A DNA stretch of 64,000 nt from Promicromonospora sp049532985 (GTDB taxonomy: Bacteria > Actinomycetota > Actinomycetes > Actinomycetales > Cellulomonadaceae), in the NCBI RefSeq assembly GCF_049532985.1, contig NZ_CP186693.1, positions 496,001 to 560,000 of the forward strand, written 5' to 3'. The notes under the pieces were generated by a model that had not been told where the DNA came from, ran no database searches, and saw only the letters and a program-made list of their open reading frames with translations. Positions 47,773-56,579 of the stretch are shown here, one piece after another. Positions within the stretch are counted from its first letter, which is position 1; the number at the start of each line of letters is the position of its first letter. The translations under genes and the position numbers were made by a program.

Positions 47773-49017
47773 TCAGGCGTTCTGGACCAGCAGCGCCACG
47801 TTGTGCCCGCCGAAGCCGAACGAGTTGTTGATCGCGGCGACGTCGCCGCCCGGCAGCTTCGACGGCTCGTCGCGCACCAGGGGTACCTGGAGCTCGGGGT
47901 CCGGGTTCTCCACGTTGATGGTGGGCGGGGCGAGCCGCTCGGCCACGGCCTTGACCGCGAACACCGACTCGATGGCCCCGGCACCGCCCAGCAGGTGGCC
48001 GGTCATCGACTTGGTGGCCGAGAGCTGCACGTGGTCGGCGTCCGACCCGAAGAGCTTGCGGATCGAGGCGGTCTCCGTGAGGTCGCCCACCTTGGTGGAG
48101 GTGGCGTGCGCGTTGACGTGCACCACGTCGGCCGCGGTGACCCCGGCGTCCTGGATCGCGAAGCGCATGGCCGCGACCTGGCCGGTGCCCTCGGGGTCGG
48201 GGGAGGTGATGTGGTACGCGTCGGACGACAGGCCGACGCCGCCGATCTTCGCGTAGACCCGGGCGCCGCGGGCGGCGGCGTGCTCGGCGCTCTCCAGCAC
48301 CAGGACCGCCGCGCCCTCGCCCAGCACGAAGCCGTCGCGGTCGACGTCGTACGGCCGCGAGGCGTGCTGCGGGTCGTCGTTGCGCAGCGACAGCGTGCGC
48401 GACGCCGCGAACGCGGCGAGCGGCATCGGGTGGATCGACGCCTCGGTGCCGCCCGCGACCACGACGTCGGCGCGGCCGGACCGGATCATCTCGACGGCGT
48501 AGCCCACGGCCTCGGCGCCCGACGCGCAGGCGGAGACCAGCGCGTGGGTGCCGGCGCGCGCACCGAGCTCCAGCGACACGTAGGCGGACGGCGAGTTCGG
48601 CATGAGCATGGGGACCGTCATCGGCAGCATGCGCCGGGCGCCGCGCTCACGCAGCGTGTCCCAGCCGTCCAGGATGGTCTGGATGCCGCCGATGCCGGAG
48701 GAGACCACGGCGCCGAGCCGCTCGCCCGGGACCTCGGGGCTGCCCGCGTCGGCCCAGGCCTCGCGGGTCGCGACGATCGCGTACTGCGCGGACGGGTCCA
48801 TGCGCTTGGTCTCGGGGCGGGACAGGACCTCCGCCGGGTCCACCTTGATGGTGGCGGCGAAGTTCACGGGGATCCCGTACTTCTCGGCCCAGTCGTTCTC
48901 GAGGGTGCGCGCCCCCGAGACACCGGCGAGGGCGGCCTCCCACGTGGATGCCACGTCTCCGCCGAGCGGGGTGGTGGCGCCGAGGCCGGTGACGACGACG
49001 TCGCGTGCGGAGGTCAT
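47773..49017 (-). CDS. fabF: Beta-ketoacyl-ACP synthase II
   Basis: The 414-residue condensing enzyme has the catalytic Cys in VSACASGAEAVGYA, the two His residues in VNAHATSTKVGD and TKSMTGHLLGGAGA, and the C-terminal INNSFGFGGHNVALL. It elongates acyl-ACP with malonyl-ACP. It is the last gene of the fabD-fabH-acpP-fabF cluster. In M. tuberculosis the same place is held by kasA/kasB. Confidence 0.95.
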   Translation of the reverse strand: MTSARDVVVTGLGATTPLGGDVASTWEAALAGVSGARTLENDWAEKYGIPVNFAATIKVDPAEVLSRPETKRMDPSAQYAIVATREAWADAGSPEVPGERLGAVVSSGIGGIQTILDGWDTLRERGARRMLPMTVPMLMPNSPSAYVSLELGARAGTHALVSACASGAEAVGYAVEMIRSGRADVVVAGGTEASIHPMPLAAFAASRTLSLRNDDPQHASRPYDVDRDGFVLGEGAAVLVLESAEHAAARGARVYAKIGGVGLSSDAYHITSPDPEGTGQVAAMRFAIQDAGVTAADVVHVNAHATSTKVGDLTETASIRKLFGSDADHVQLSATKSMTGHLLGGAGAIESVFAVKAVAERLAPPTINVENPDPELQVPLVRDEPSKLPGGDVAAINNSFGFGGHNVALLVQNA

Positions 49018-49103
49018 GATGATGCTCCCGGGGGTGGTGGAACGAATGACTGGAGTGCCCGGCGGCGGCGCGGGACCGGCCCGCGGCCGCCGCCGGGGGC
49101 GGA

Positions 49104-49352
49104 TCAGGCCTGGGCGCTCTTGATGAAGCTCACGGCGTCGCCGACGGTGGCGAGGTTCTTGACCTCCTCGTCCGGGATGCGAACCCCGAACTTGTCCTCG
49201 GCGTGCGTGACGATCGTCATCATCGACAGGGAGTCGATGTCGAGGTCGTCGGTGAAGGACTTCTCGAGCAGGACGTCGGCCGTGTCGAGGCCCGTCTCCT
49301 CGGCGACGATCTCGGCGAGGCCCGTGAGGATCTCCTGGTCCGTGTTGGCCAT
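49104..49352 (-). CDS. acpP: Acyl carrier protein
   Basis: This 82-residue acidic protein has the phosphopantetheine site DDLDIDSLSMMTIV (Ser in DSL near residue 40), EEKFGVRIPDEEVKNLATVGDAV as helix 3-4 (here AEDKFGVRIPDEE). It lies between fabH and fabF and carries the growing fatty acid. The preceding 125-bp gap contains nothing else recognisable. Confidence 0.96.
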   Translation of the reverse strand: MANTDQEILTGLAEIVAEETGLDTADVLLEKSFTDDLDIDSLSMMTIVTHAEDKFGVRIPDEEVKNLATVGDAVSFIKSAQA

Positions 49353-49477
49353 GGGACTTCCTTATCTTTCGTAACGGTCACCGGCGCCGTCGGGCACCGG
49401 AGTCTTGCTGGTCAGATCTTGGCGCATCCTGTGACCGGAATGCACAACAGGCCGTCCTGCGGCCCTGCCGGCACCGG

Positions 49478-50479
49478 TTACGGCAGCACCACGACCTGCG
49501 CGGCGTAGACGAGGCCCGCGCCGAACCCGATCTGGAGGGCGAGGTCGCCGGACCTCGCCTGCCCCTCGGCCAGGAGCCGCTCGGCGGCCAGGGGGATCGA
49601 CGCGGCGGACGTGTTGCCGGTCTCGGCGATGTCCCGCGCGACCACCACCGTATCCGGCAGACCGAGCTGCTTCTTCATCTGGTCGATGATGCGCATGTTG
49701 GCCTGGTGCGGGATGAAGACCTGGATGTCCTGCGCGGTGACGCCGGCCTCGGCCATCGCCTTCTCGGCGACGGGGGCCATCTGGAAGCTCGCCCACTTGA
49801 AGACCGTCTGGCCGTCCTGGCGCAGCGTGGGCCAGCCGAGCGAGGGGTCCTCGCGCAGCTCGGTCCAGGAGTGCGTCTGCCGGATGGCGGTCGCCTTGGA
49901 ACCGTCCGAGCCCCACACCGTCGGGCCGATGCCCGGCGTGTCCGAGGGGCCGACGATCGCGGCGCCCGCGCCGTCGCCCAGCAGGAACGAGATGGAGCGG
50001 TCGGTCGGGTCGATGATCTCGCTGAGCTTCTCGGCGCCGATCACCAGCACGTTGCGGGCCAGACCCGCGCGCACCAGGGCGTCCGCCTGCCCGATGCCGT
50101 ACGCGTAGCCCGCGCAGGCGGCCGAGACGTCGTAGGCGGCAGCGGGCGTCGCGCCGATGCGGTCGGCCAGGATCGCGGCGGCCGACGGCGTCATGTGCAT
50201 GTGGGTGATCGTCGAGACGATGATCGCGTCGATGTCCGCGCCGGTCAGGCCGGCGGCGTCCAGCGCCTTGCGCGACGCGGCCTCGGCCAGGTCGAGCATG
50301 TCCCGGTCGGCGCCGGCCCGGCGCCGCGTGATGATGCCGGTGCGCTGGCGGATCCACTCGTCGGAGGAGTCGATCGGGCCCGCGATGTCGTCGTTCGTGA
50401 CGACGAGCTCACCGCGCTCCGCGCCGATCGCCAGGATCCGCGAGAACTGGGTGGGCTGGGCCTGCTGCAGGATGGTCAC
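49478..50479 (-). CDS. fabH: Beta-ketoacyl-ACP synthase III
   Basis: The 333-residue enzyme has the catalytic triad of FabH: Cys in DVSAACAGYAYGI, His in FIPHQANMRIID and Asn in ETGNTSAASIP. SSDEWIRQRTGI occurs near the start. It primes fatty acid synthesis from acyl-CoA and malonyl-ACP. The GTG at 50479 overlaps the fabD stop by 4 bp, which excludes the longer upstream frame. Confidence 0.94.
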   Translation of the reverse strand: MTILQQAQPTQFSRILAIGAERGELVVTNDDIAGPIDSSDEWIRQRTGIITRRRAGADRDMLDLAEAASRKALDAAGLTGADIDAIIVSTITHMHMTPSAAAILADRIGATPAAAYDVSAACAGYAYGIGQADALVRAGLARNVLVIGAEKLSEIIDPTDRSISFLLGDGAGAAIVGPSDTPGIGPTVWGSDGSKATAIRQTHSWTELREDPSLGWPTLRQDGQTVFKWASFQMAPVAEKAMAEAGVTAQDIQVFIPHQANMRIIDQMKKQLGLPDTVVVARDIAETGNTSAASIPLAAERLLAEGQARSGDLALQIGFGAGLVYAAQVVVLP

Positions 50480-51444
50480 TGGTCTGCTCCGGATGTGCTC
50501 GTGCTGTGGGCCGCGATCAGCTCGCGGGCCGCGTCGAGGTCGGCGGGCGACTTCACGGCCACCGTCTCGACACCCTTGAGACCGCGCTTGGCCAGACCGG
50601 TCAGGACGCCGCCCGGGGCGAGCTCCAGCAGGCCGGTGACGCCGCGCTCGGCGAGGCTCGTCATGATCAGGTCCCAGCGCACCGGGGCCGTGACCTGGCC
50701 CGCGAGGTTGCGCAGCACGTCGGCGCCGGTGCCGTGCCCGTGCGCGCCGCCCGTGTAGGCCGTCCCGTCGAGGTCCGCCAGGAACGGCAGCGTCGGGTCG
50801 GCGGCGTCCCAGGCGAGGGCCACGGGCTCGAACTCGGCCCGGGCCGCGTCCATGAACGGCGTGTGGAAGGCGCCTGCCACCTGCAGCGGGATCACGCGGG
50901 CCCGGGTGGGCGGGTTCTCCGCGAGCTTGGCGAGGTTCTCCAGCGCCCCGGCGGCGACGGTCTGGCCGGCACCGTTCACGTTCGCGGGCCACAGCCCGGC
51001 GGCCTCGATGGCGGCCAGCACCTCGTCCGGGTCACCGCCCACCACGGCGCTCATGCCCGACGGTGCTGCGGCCGCGGCGGTGGCCATCGCCCGGGCGCGG
51101 CGTGCGACCAGGCCGGCGGCGCCGTCGTCGGACAGCGTGCCCGCGACGGCGGCGGCCGACAGCTCGCCGACGGAGTGGCCGGCGGTGACGTCAACGACCT
51201 CCGGCGCCTCGCGCCCGTCCAGGACGGCGCGCAGCGCGAGCAGGGAGGTCGCGACGATCAGCGGCTGGGCCACGGCGGTGTCGCGGATCGTGTCCGCGTC
51301 CGACGTCGTGCCGTGTGCCACGAGGTCCAGGCCCGCGGCCTCGGACGCCGCCGCGAGGCGTTGGTCGGTTCCGGGCAGCTCGAGCCAGTCGCTGAGCATC
51401 CCGGGGGTCTGAGAGCCCTGTCCAGGGCAGACGACGGCGAGCAC
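50476..51444 (-). CDS. fabD: Malonyl-CoA:ACP transacylase
   Basis: The 322-residue protein starts LAVVCPGQGSQTPGML and has the Ser nucleophile in GHSVGELSAAAVAG, the Arg region VARRARAMATA, and the His in VAGAFHTPFMDAA. It loads malonyl groups on ACP. It is the first gene of the fab operon and has a 17-bp inverted repeat 68 bp upstream that is shared with the regulator gene. Confidence 0.95.
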   Translation of the reverse strand: MLAVVCPGQGSQTPGMLSDWLELPGTDQRLAAASEAAGLDLVAHGTTSDADTIRDTAVAQPLIVATSLLALRAVLDGREAPEVVDVTAGHSVGELSAAAVAGTLSDDGAAGLVARRARAMATAAAAAPSGMSAVVGGDPDEVLAAIEAAGLWPANVNGAGQTVAAGALENLAKLAENPPTRARVIPLQVAGAFHTPFMDAARAEFEPVALAWDAADPTLPFLADLDGTAYTGGAHGHGTGADVLRNLAGQVTAPVRWDLIMTSLAERGVTGLLELAPGGVLTGLAKRGLKGVETVAVKSPADLDAARELIAAHSTSTSGADQ

Positions 51445-51511
51445 GCCTCCACTCTGCCAACCCGGGCGGCGGATCTGACGTCGCGACCCGTACCAACCTG
51501 GTCGAGGGGCC

Positions 51512-51528
51512 TTGTGCGGAATCTACAA
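51512..51528. promoter_or_regulatory. Putative FasR-type operator upstream of fabD
   Basis: TTGTGCGGAATCTACAA lies within a 7-bp inverted repeat (GCCTTGT...ACAAGGC, 51510-51530). It differs at only three of 17 positions from the site at 52843-52859 in front of the PucR-type regulator. It is 68-84 bp upstream of fabD, a usual place for an activator. Confidence 0.7.
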
Positions 51529-51563
51529 GGCGCCGCCCGGGGCGACGGGTTAGGGCGAACGGG

Positions 51564-52820
51564 TCAGCCGCGGCCGAGCTGGCCGAGCGCCAGCGCCACC
51601 TGCAGCACGAACGACTCCCGGGCGTCCAGCGGGTCCCACCCGGTGATCTCGGAGACCTTGCGCAGCCGGTAGCGCACGGTGTTGGGGTGAACGTACAGAT
51701 GGCGTGCGGCGGCCTCCAGGGACCGGCCGGTGCCGAGGTAGGCGGAGAGCGTCTCCAGCACGGCGCCCCCGGCGTCCTGCAGCGGGGTGAAGGCCTGGGC
51801 GATCAGGGTCGCGCGCGCCGTGTAGTCGCCGGTCAGCACGCGTTCCGGCAGCAGGTCGTCGGCCATCACGGGGCGCGGCGCCTGCGGCCAGGCCGGGGCG
51901 GCCGTGAGGCCCGCGAGCGCCGAGCGCGCCGACCGCGGGGCCTCGGTCAGGCTCGGCACCTGGGTGCCGATCACCACCGGGCCGGCGCCGAACCGGCTCA
52001 GCAGCGACGTCGCGGCGGCGACGAGGTCGCCCTCGCCGCCGAGCACGAGCACGAGGCGGTCGCCGTGGATGCCGACGAGGGCGTCGCCGGCGGCGCGGCG
52101 GGCCACCCGGCGGATCTCGGCGGTGCGGATCTCGTCCAGCTCCTCGGTCGCCAGGCCCACGACCACGAGCGCGTTGCCGCGGCCGCTCCAGCCGAGGGCG
52201 GAGATCCGCGAGCGCAGCGAGTCGTCGCCGTCGCCGCGCACCAGGGCGTCGACCACGAGGGCCTCGAGCCGGGCGTCCCAGGCGCCGCGCCACTCGGCGG
52301 CGCGCGCGTAGACCTCGGCCGCGGAGAACGCGACCTCGCGGGAGTAGCGCAGCACGGCCTCGCGCAGGTCGCGCTCGCCGCCGGGGGCGGCGATGCGGTC
52401 GGAGTGGGTCTCCACGACGTCGACCACGACGCGTACGAGCTGCAGTGTGTGCTGGAGCGAGATGGACCGGGTCAGCTCCGTGGGCGCCGCGGCGAAGATC
52501 TCGCTGACGCCGTGGGGCGGCCGGTCCGGGTCGGTGAACCACGAGGTGAACGCGTTGATGCCGGCCTGGGCCACGAGGCCGACGTACGAGCGGTCCTCCG
52601 CCGGCAGGTCGCGGTACCAGTTCAGGTCCTCGTCGAGCCGGCGCATGGCGGCGGCGGTGAGCAGGCCGGTGGCCTCGCGGACCCGCTGGAGGTTCATCGG
52701 GAATCCGGCAGGGTCGGTGCCGGTCTCCTGCGTCTCGTCCGTGGGCCGGTCCACGGACGGCTCCGCCCCCTGGTCGTCCTGGGGAGCGTCGTTCCGCGCG
52801 GCCCGTCGTGTTGCTGGCAC
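51564..52820 (-). CDS. fasR: PucR-type transcriptional regulator of fatty acid synthesis (FasR-like)
   Basis: The 418-residue protein has a variable GGDEF-like/CdaR central part (VVVGLATEELDEIR, LVLVLGGEGDLVAA) and a C-terminal PucR HTH (LSAYLGTGRSLEAAARHLYVHPNTVRYRLRKVSEITG). In Streptomyces coelicolor the PucR-like FasR adjoins and activates fabDHPF; Rv2242 holds the same place in M. tuberculosis. GTG at 52820 is preferred because TATGCT 7 bp upstream looks like a -10, suggesting a leaderless transcript; an ATG at 52859 is an alternative. It lies 119 bp upstream of fabD. Confidence 0.9.
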   Translation of the reverse strand: MPATRRAARNDAPQDDQGAEPSVDRPTDETQETGTDPAGFPMNLQRVREATGLLTAAAMRRLDEDLNWYRDLPAEDRSYVGLVAQAGINAFTSWFTDPDRPPHGVSEIFAAAPTELTRSISLQHTLQLVRVVVDVVETHSDRIAAPGGERDLREAVLRYSREVAFSAAEVYARAAEWRGAWDARLEALVVDALVRGDGDDSLRSRISALGWSGRGNALVVVGLATEELDEIRTAEIRRVARRAAGDALVGIHGDRLVLVLGGEGDLVAAATSLLSRFGAGPVVIGTQVPSLTEAPRSARSALAGLTAAPAWPQAPRPVMADDLLPERVLTGDYTARATLIAQAFTPLQDAGGAVLETLSAYLGTGRSLEAAARHLYVHPNTVRYRLRKVSEITGWDPLDARESFVLQVALALGQLGRG

Positions 52821-52842
52821 CCCGGCAGCATACGAGCCCGGG

Positions 52843-52859
52843 TTGTGGGGAGTCCACAA
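52843..52859. promoter_or_regulatory. Putative FasR-type operator upstream of its own gene
   Basis: TTGTGG-GGAGT-CCACAA is a perfect 6-bp inverted repeat with a 5-bp spacer, 10-16 bp upstream of the presumed -10 TATGCT of the regulator gene. It matches the fabD site at 14 of 17 positions. Autoregulation by the PucR-type protein is the simplest reading. Confidence 0.7.
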
Positions 52860-52919
52860 ACGGACTTCTCAGGCAGCGTCGGTCCAGTGTGCGGGTGCGG
52901 AAAACTGTAGGGTCGAGGT

Positions 52920-53594
52920 ATGGCCCTGATGCAACGGCTCCGCCGCCTCATCCGTCGGCCCCCGTCCGCGTCCACGGTCGGCACGCGCCGCCTGTCGCCG
53001 TCGGCGCCCCGGCGGGGGGACGACGGGCACGAGGACGCCCTGCGCGCCCAGCTGACCGACGATCCCAACAACGAGGAGGCGTTCCGCGCGCTGGCGGAGA
53101 TCGTCCGCCGTCGGGCCGCCGAGGACCCGACGCTGGAGGACCCGCTGCGGGACTCCGACGAGATCCCCGAGTCGAAGCAGCGCGAGGCGGACCTGGCGGT
53201 GTGGGCACTGGCCGAGGAGCTGGCCGGCCACCCCCGCGGGTGGTACCCGCTGATCGAGCTGGGCCGGCTGTCGCTGGCCGACGACCCGGAGGGCGCCGTC
53301 CGCCGGTTCACGACCGCCGCCGAGCGGGACCCGGACGGTCACGCGCTGGTCGAGGGGCTCGCGATCTTGCGGGACGCGGGCATGCCCGTGGAGGCGCTGG
53401 GGCTGGGCGTGGGGCAGTGGCGGGTGCGGGAGCACCCGCCGGAGGTCGGCCGGCATCTCGTGCTGGCGGCGCTGGAGGCGGACCGGCCGCACGAGGCCAG
53501 GCAGCACCTGCGCTCGCTGGAGACCCACCCGGACGCGAAGGCGACGGCGCCGCTCCGCGCGGAGCTGGCGAAGGCGATCGCGGAAGCGGTCTGA
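52920..53594 (+). CDS. TPR-like conserved actinobacterial protein
   Basis: The 224-residue protein has a basic N-terminus (LMQRLRRLIRRPPSA) and then helical repeat-like sequence: DPNNEEAFRALAEIVRRRA, ADLAVWALAEELAGHPRGWYPLIELGRLSLADDPEGAVRRFTTAAERDPDGHALVEGLAILRDAGMPVEALGLGVGQW, and RHLVLAALEADRPHEARQHLRSLETHP. This resembles tetratricopeptide repeats. It is divergent from the PucR-type regulator. Function unknown. Confidence 0.8.
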   Translation: MALMQRLRRLIRRPPSASTVGTRRLSPSAPRRGDDGHEDALRAQLTDDPNNEEAFRALAEIVRRRAAEDPTLEDPLRDSDEIPESKQREADLAVWALAEELAGHPRGWYPLIELGRLSLADDPEGAVRRFTTAAERDPDGHALVEGLAILRDAGMPVEALGLGVGQWRVREHPPEVGRHLVLAALEADRPHEARQHLRSLETHPDAKATAPLRAELAKAIAEAV

Positions 53595-53610
53595 CGCCGC
53601 GCCACGCAAA

Positions 53611-53682
53611 GTCACGCTCTACCCAGTCATCGGGCCCGGAACTCACGTGAGTTCCGGGCCCGATGACTGGGTAGAGCGTGAC
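53611..53682. repeat. 72-bp perfect palindrome between convergent genes
   Basis: Each arm is 36 bp (53611-53646 and 53647-53682) with no spacer and no mismatch; it starts GTCACGCTCTACCC and turns at CTCAC/GTGAG. It lies 17 bp after the TPR-like gene and 6 bp after the aceE stop, so it can terminate both transcripts. The core GGCCCGGAA/TTCCGGGCC also occurs in both tRNA terminators of the window. An assembly fold-back artefact is the main alternative. Confidence 0.93.
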
Positions 53683-53688
53683 CTGGGG

Positions 53689-56439
53689 TCAGCTGTCGCC
53701 GCCTGCCACGCCCGACGTGCCGGCGTTGACGTCCAGGAGTCGGTACTTCTCCACGGCCTTGGCCACGACGTCGTTCGGCACCTCGCCGCGGCGGGCGAGC
53801 GACTGCAGCGTCTTGACCACCATCGACGGACCGTCGATGAGGAAGTGCCGGCGCGCGGCGGCGCGGGTGTCGGAGAAGCCGAAGCCGTCCGCACCGAGCA
53901 CCGCGTAGTCGCCGGGCACCCACGCGCGGATCTGGTCGGGCACCAGGTGGTCGTAGTCGCTGGTCGCGACGAACGGGCCCTGGGCGCCGGACAGCTTCTC
54001 GGTCACGTACGGCGTGCGCACGGGCGCCGCCGGGTCCACGAGCGCGTCGTGCTCGGAGGCGAGCGCGTCGCGGCGCAGCTCGTTCCAGCTCGTCACGGAC
54101 CACACGTCGGCCGAGACGCCCCAGTCCTCCTTGAGGAGCTGCTGCGCCTCCAGCGCCCACGGCACGCCCACGCCGGAGGCGAGGAGCTGGGCCTTGGGGC
54201 CGTCCGCGTCGGACACCGAGATGCGGTGGATGCCGCGCTTGATGCCCTCGACGTCGACGTCCTCCGGCTCGGCCGGCTGGACCATCGGCTCGTTGTACAC
54301 CGTGAGGTAGTACATGACGTCCTGGTCCCGGCCGTCGGAGCCGTCGCCGTACATGCGCTCGATACCGTCGCGCACGATGTGCCGGATCTCGTAGCCGTAG
54401 GCGGGGTCGTACTGCACGACGGCGGTGTTCGTCCCCGCGATGAGCGGCGAGTGCCCGTCGGCGTGCTGCAGGCCCTCGCCGGTCAGCGTGGTGCGGCCCG
54501 CGGTGGCGCCGATGATGAAGCCGCGCGTCATCTGGTCGCCGGCGGCCCAGAACTGGTCGCCTGTGCGCTGGAAGCCGAACATCGAGTAGAAGATGTAGAC
54601 CGGGATCATCGGCTCGCCGTGCGTCGCGTACGACGTGCCGACGGCCTGGAACGCGGCGGCGGAGCCGGCCTCGTTGATGCCGGTGTGCATGATCTGCCCC
54701 GACTCGGACTCCTTGTAGCTCAGCATGAGCTCGCGGTCCACGGCGAGGTAGTTCTGGCCGAGCGTGTTGAAGATCTTGGCGCTCGGGAAGATCGAGTCCA
54801 GACCGAAGGTGCGGGCCTCGTCCGGGATGATCGGCACGATGCGGTGGCCGAAGTCCTTGGCCTTGAAGAGGTCCTTGAGCAGGCGGACGAACGCCATGGT
54901 CGAGGCGACCTGCTGCGTGCCGGAGCCCTTCTTCAGCAGCTCGTAGGACTTGTCCTCGGGCAGCGTCAGGGTGGTCTTCGCCGTCGTGCGGCGCTCCGGG
55001 ACGAACCCGCCGAGCTGACGGCGGCGCTCCAGCATGTACTGGATCTCCGGCGCGTCGGCACCCGGGTGGTAGTACGGCGGCAGGTACGGGTCCTTCTCGA
55101 GCTCGGCGTCCGAGATCGGGATCCGGAGCGAGTCGCGCAGCGTCTTGAGGTCGTCGCCCTTGAGCTTCTTCATCTGGTGCGTGGCGTTGCGCCCCGCGAA
55201 GCCGGCACCCAGGCCGTAGCCCTTGACGGTGTGCGCCAGGATGACGGTCGGCTGGCCGGTGTGCGCGCGCGCCGCGGAGTAGGCCGCGTAGAGCTTGCGG
55301 TAGTCGTGGCCGCCGCGCTTCATGTTCCAGATGTCGTCGTCGGTCATGTTCTCGACGAGGGCCTTGGTGCGCGGGTCGCGCCCGAAGAAGTGCTCGCGGA
55401 TGAACGCGCCCGACTCGGCGCGGTAGGTCTGGTAGTCACCGTCGGGGGTGACGTTCATCAGGTTGACCAGCGCACGGTCCTTGTCGGCGTTGAGCAGGGC
55501 GTCCCACTCGCGGCCCCAGACGACCTTGATGACGTTCCAGCCGGCGCCCTTGAACTGGGCCTCCAGCTCCTGGATGATCTTGCCGTTTCCGCGCACGGGG
55601 CCGTCGAGGCGCTGCAGGTTGCAGTTGACCACGAAGGTCAGGTTGTCGAGCTGCTGCTGCGCGGCGAGCTGCAGCATGCCGCGGCTCTCCGGCTCGTCCA
55701 TCTCGCCGTCGCCGAGGAACGCCCAGACGTCCTGCTGGCTGGTGTCCTTGATCCCGCGGTTGTGCAGGTACTGGTTGGTCCAGGCCTGGTAGATCGCGGA
55801 CGCCGGGCCCAGGCCCATGCTGACCGTCGGGAACTCCCAGAAGTCCTGCATGAGGCGCGGGTGCGGGTAGGACGGCAGGCCGCCGCCCGGGTGCGACAGC
55901 TCCTGGCGGAACCCGTCGAGCTGGTCCGCGGACAGGCGGCCCTCGAGGTACCCGCGGGCGTAGACGCCGGGGGAGGCGTGGCCCTGGAAGTAGATCTGGT
56001 CGCCGCCGCCGGGGTGGTCCTTGCCCCGGAAGAAGTGGTTCAGGCCCACCTCGTACAGCGTCGCGACGGACGCGTAGGAGGAGATGTGACCACCGACGCT
56101 CAGGCCCTCGCGCTGGGCGCGGGTCACCATGACCGCCGCGTTCCAGCGGATCCACGAGCGGTAGCGGCGCTCCATGGCCTCGTCGCCGGGGAAGTACGGC
56201 TCCTCGTGCACACCGATGGTGTTCACGTAGGGGGTCGCCATCGACGCGGGGATGCTCACGTTCCGCTCTCGCGCACGGCGCAGCAGGTTGAGCATGACGT
56301 ACCGGGCGCGGGGTCCGCCCTTCTCGTCGATCAGCCCGTCGAAGGACTCGACCCACTCCTCGGTCTCGGCCGGGTCGATGTCAGGTACGGCGCTGAGCAG
56401 ACCGTTGATCAGCGGTCCGGTCTCGTCAAACGAAGCCAC
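53689..56439 (-). CDS. aceE: Pyruvate dehydrogenase E1 component (homodimeric type)
   Basis: The 916-residue protein has the thiamine diphosphate motif GDGEMDEPESRGMLQLAAQQQLDNLTFVVNCNLQRLDG near residues 240-280, GHISSYASVATLYEVGLNHFFRG, and the C-terminal SDYDHLVPDQIRAWVPG with TDGFGFSDTRA-like sequence (GADGFGFSDTRAAARRHF). It decarboxylates pyruvate and feeds acetyl groups to E2. The GTG at 56439 has GAGAGG upstream. A small ORF with a strong ribosome-binding site overlaps the start. E2 and E3 are not in the window. Confidence 0.96.
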   Translation of the reverse strand: MASFDETGPLINGLLSAVPDIDPAETEEWVESFDGLIDEKGGPRARYVMLNLLRRARERNVSIPASMATPYVNTIGVHEEPYFPGDEAMERRYRSWIRWNAAVMVTRAQREGLSVGGHISSYASVATLYEVGLNHFFRGKDHPGGGDQIYFQGHASPGVYARGYLEGRLSADQLDGFRQELSHPGGGLPSYPHPRLMQDFWEFPTVSMGLGPASAIYQAWTNQYLHNRGIKDTSQQDVWAFLGDGEMDEPESRGMLQLAAQQQLDNLTFVVNCNLQRLDGPVRGNGKIIQELEAQFKGAGWNVIKVVWGREWDALLNADKDRALVNLMNVTPDGDYQTYRAESGAFIREHFFGRDPRTKALVENMTDDDIWNMKRGGHDYRKLYAAYSAARAHTGQPTVILAHTVKGYGLGAGFAGRNATHQMKKLKGDDLKTLRDSLRIPISDAELEKDPYLPPYYHPGADAPEIQYMLERRRQLGGFVPERRTTAKTTLTLPEDKSYELLKKGSGTQQVASTMAFVRLLKDLFKAKDFGHRIVPIIPDEARTFGLDSIFPSAKIFNTLGQNYLAVDRELMLSYKESESGQIMHTGINEAGSAAAFQAVGTSYATHGEPMIPVYIFYSMFGFQRTGDQFWAAGDQMTRGFIIGATAGRTTLTGEGLQHADGHSPLIAGTNTAVVQYDPAYGYEIRHIVRDGIERMYGDGSDGRDQDVMYYLTVYNEPMVQPAEPEDVDVEGIKRGIHRISVSDADGPKAQLLASGVGVPWALEAQQLLKEDWGVSADVWSVTSWNELRRDALASEHDALVDPAAPVRTPYVTEKLSGAQGPFVATSDYDHLVPDQIRAWVPGDYAVLGADGFGFSDTRAAARRHFLIDGPSMVVKTLQSLARRGEVPNDVVAKAVEKYRLLDVNAGTSGVAGGDS

Positions 56440-56579
56440 CAGCTACCTCTCTCGGTGTCGCGCGGCGTGGTCGCGGTTCGCGCTCCCCGCCGCCTCGTCA
56501 GGCCCCGTCGCGTCGGCGGCAGCGTCACCACAGCTGGGGTTGCGGCTGTGCACGCCCACGCACAGGTGGTCAGAGCCAT
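56409..56579 (-). CDS. Possible leader ORF overlapping aceE start
   Basis: An ATG at 56579 is preceded by GGAAGGGG at 5-6 bp, one of the best ribosome-binding sites in the window. It opens a 56-codon frame beginning MALTTCAWACTAATPAVV and ending WLRLTRPDR. It overlaps the first 31 bases of aceE in another frame, so its translation could couple to aceE. It has two Cys and a Trp near the start, as in attenuator peptides. No homologue is recognised, and it may be untranslated. Confidence 0.4.
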   Translation of the reverse strand: MALTTCAWACTAATPAVVTLPPTRRGLTRRRGARTATTPRDTERGSWWLRLTRPDR

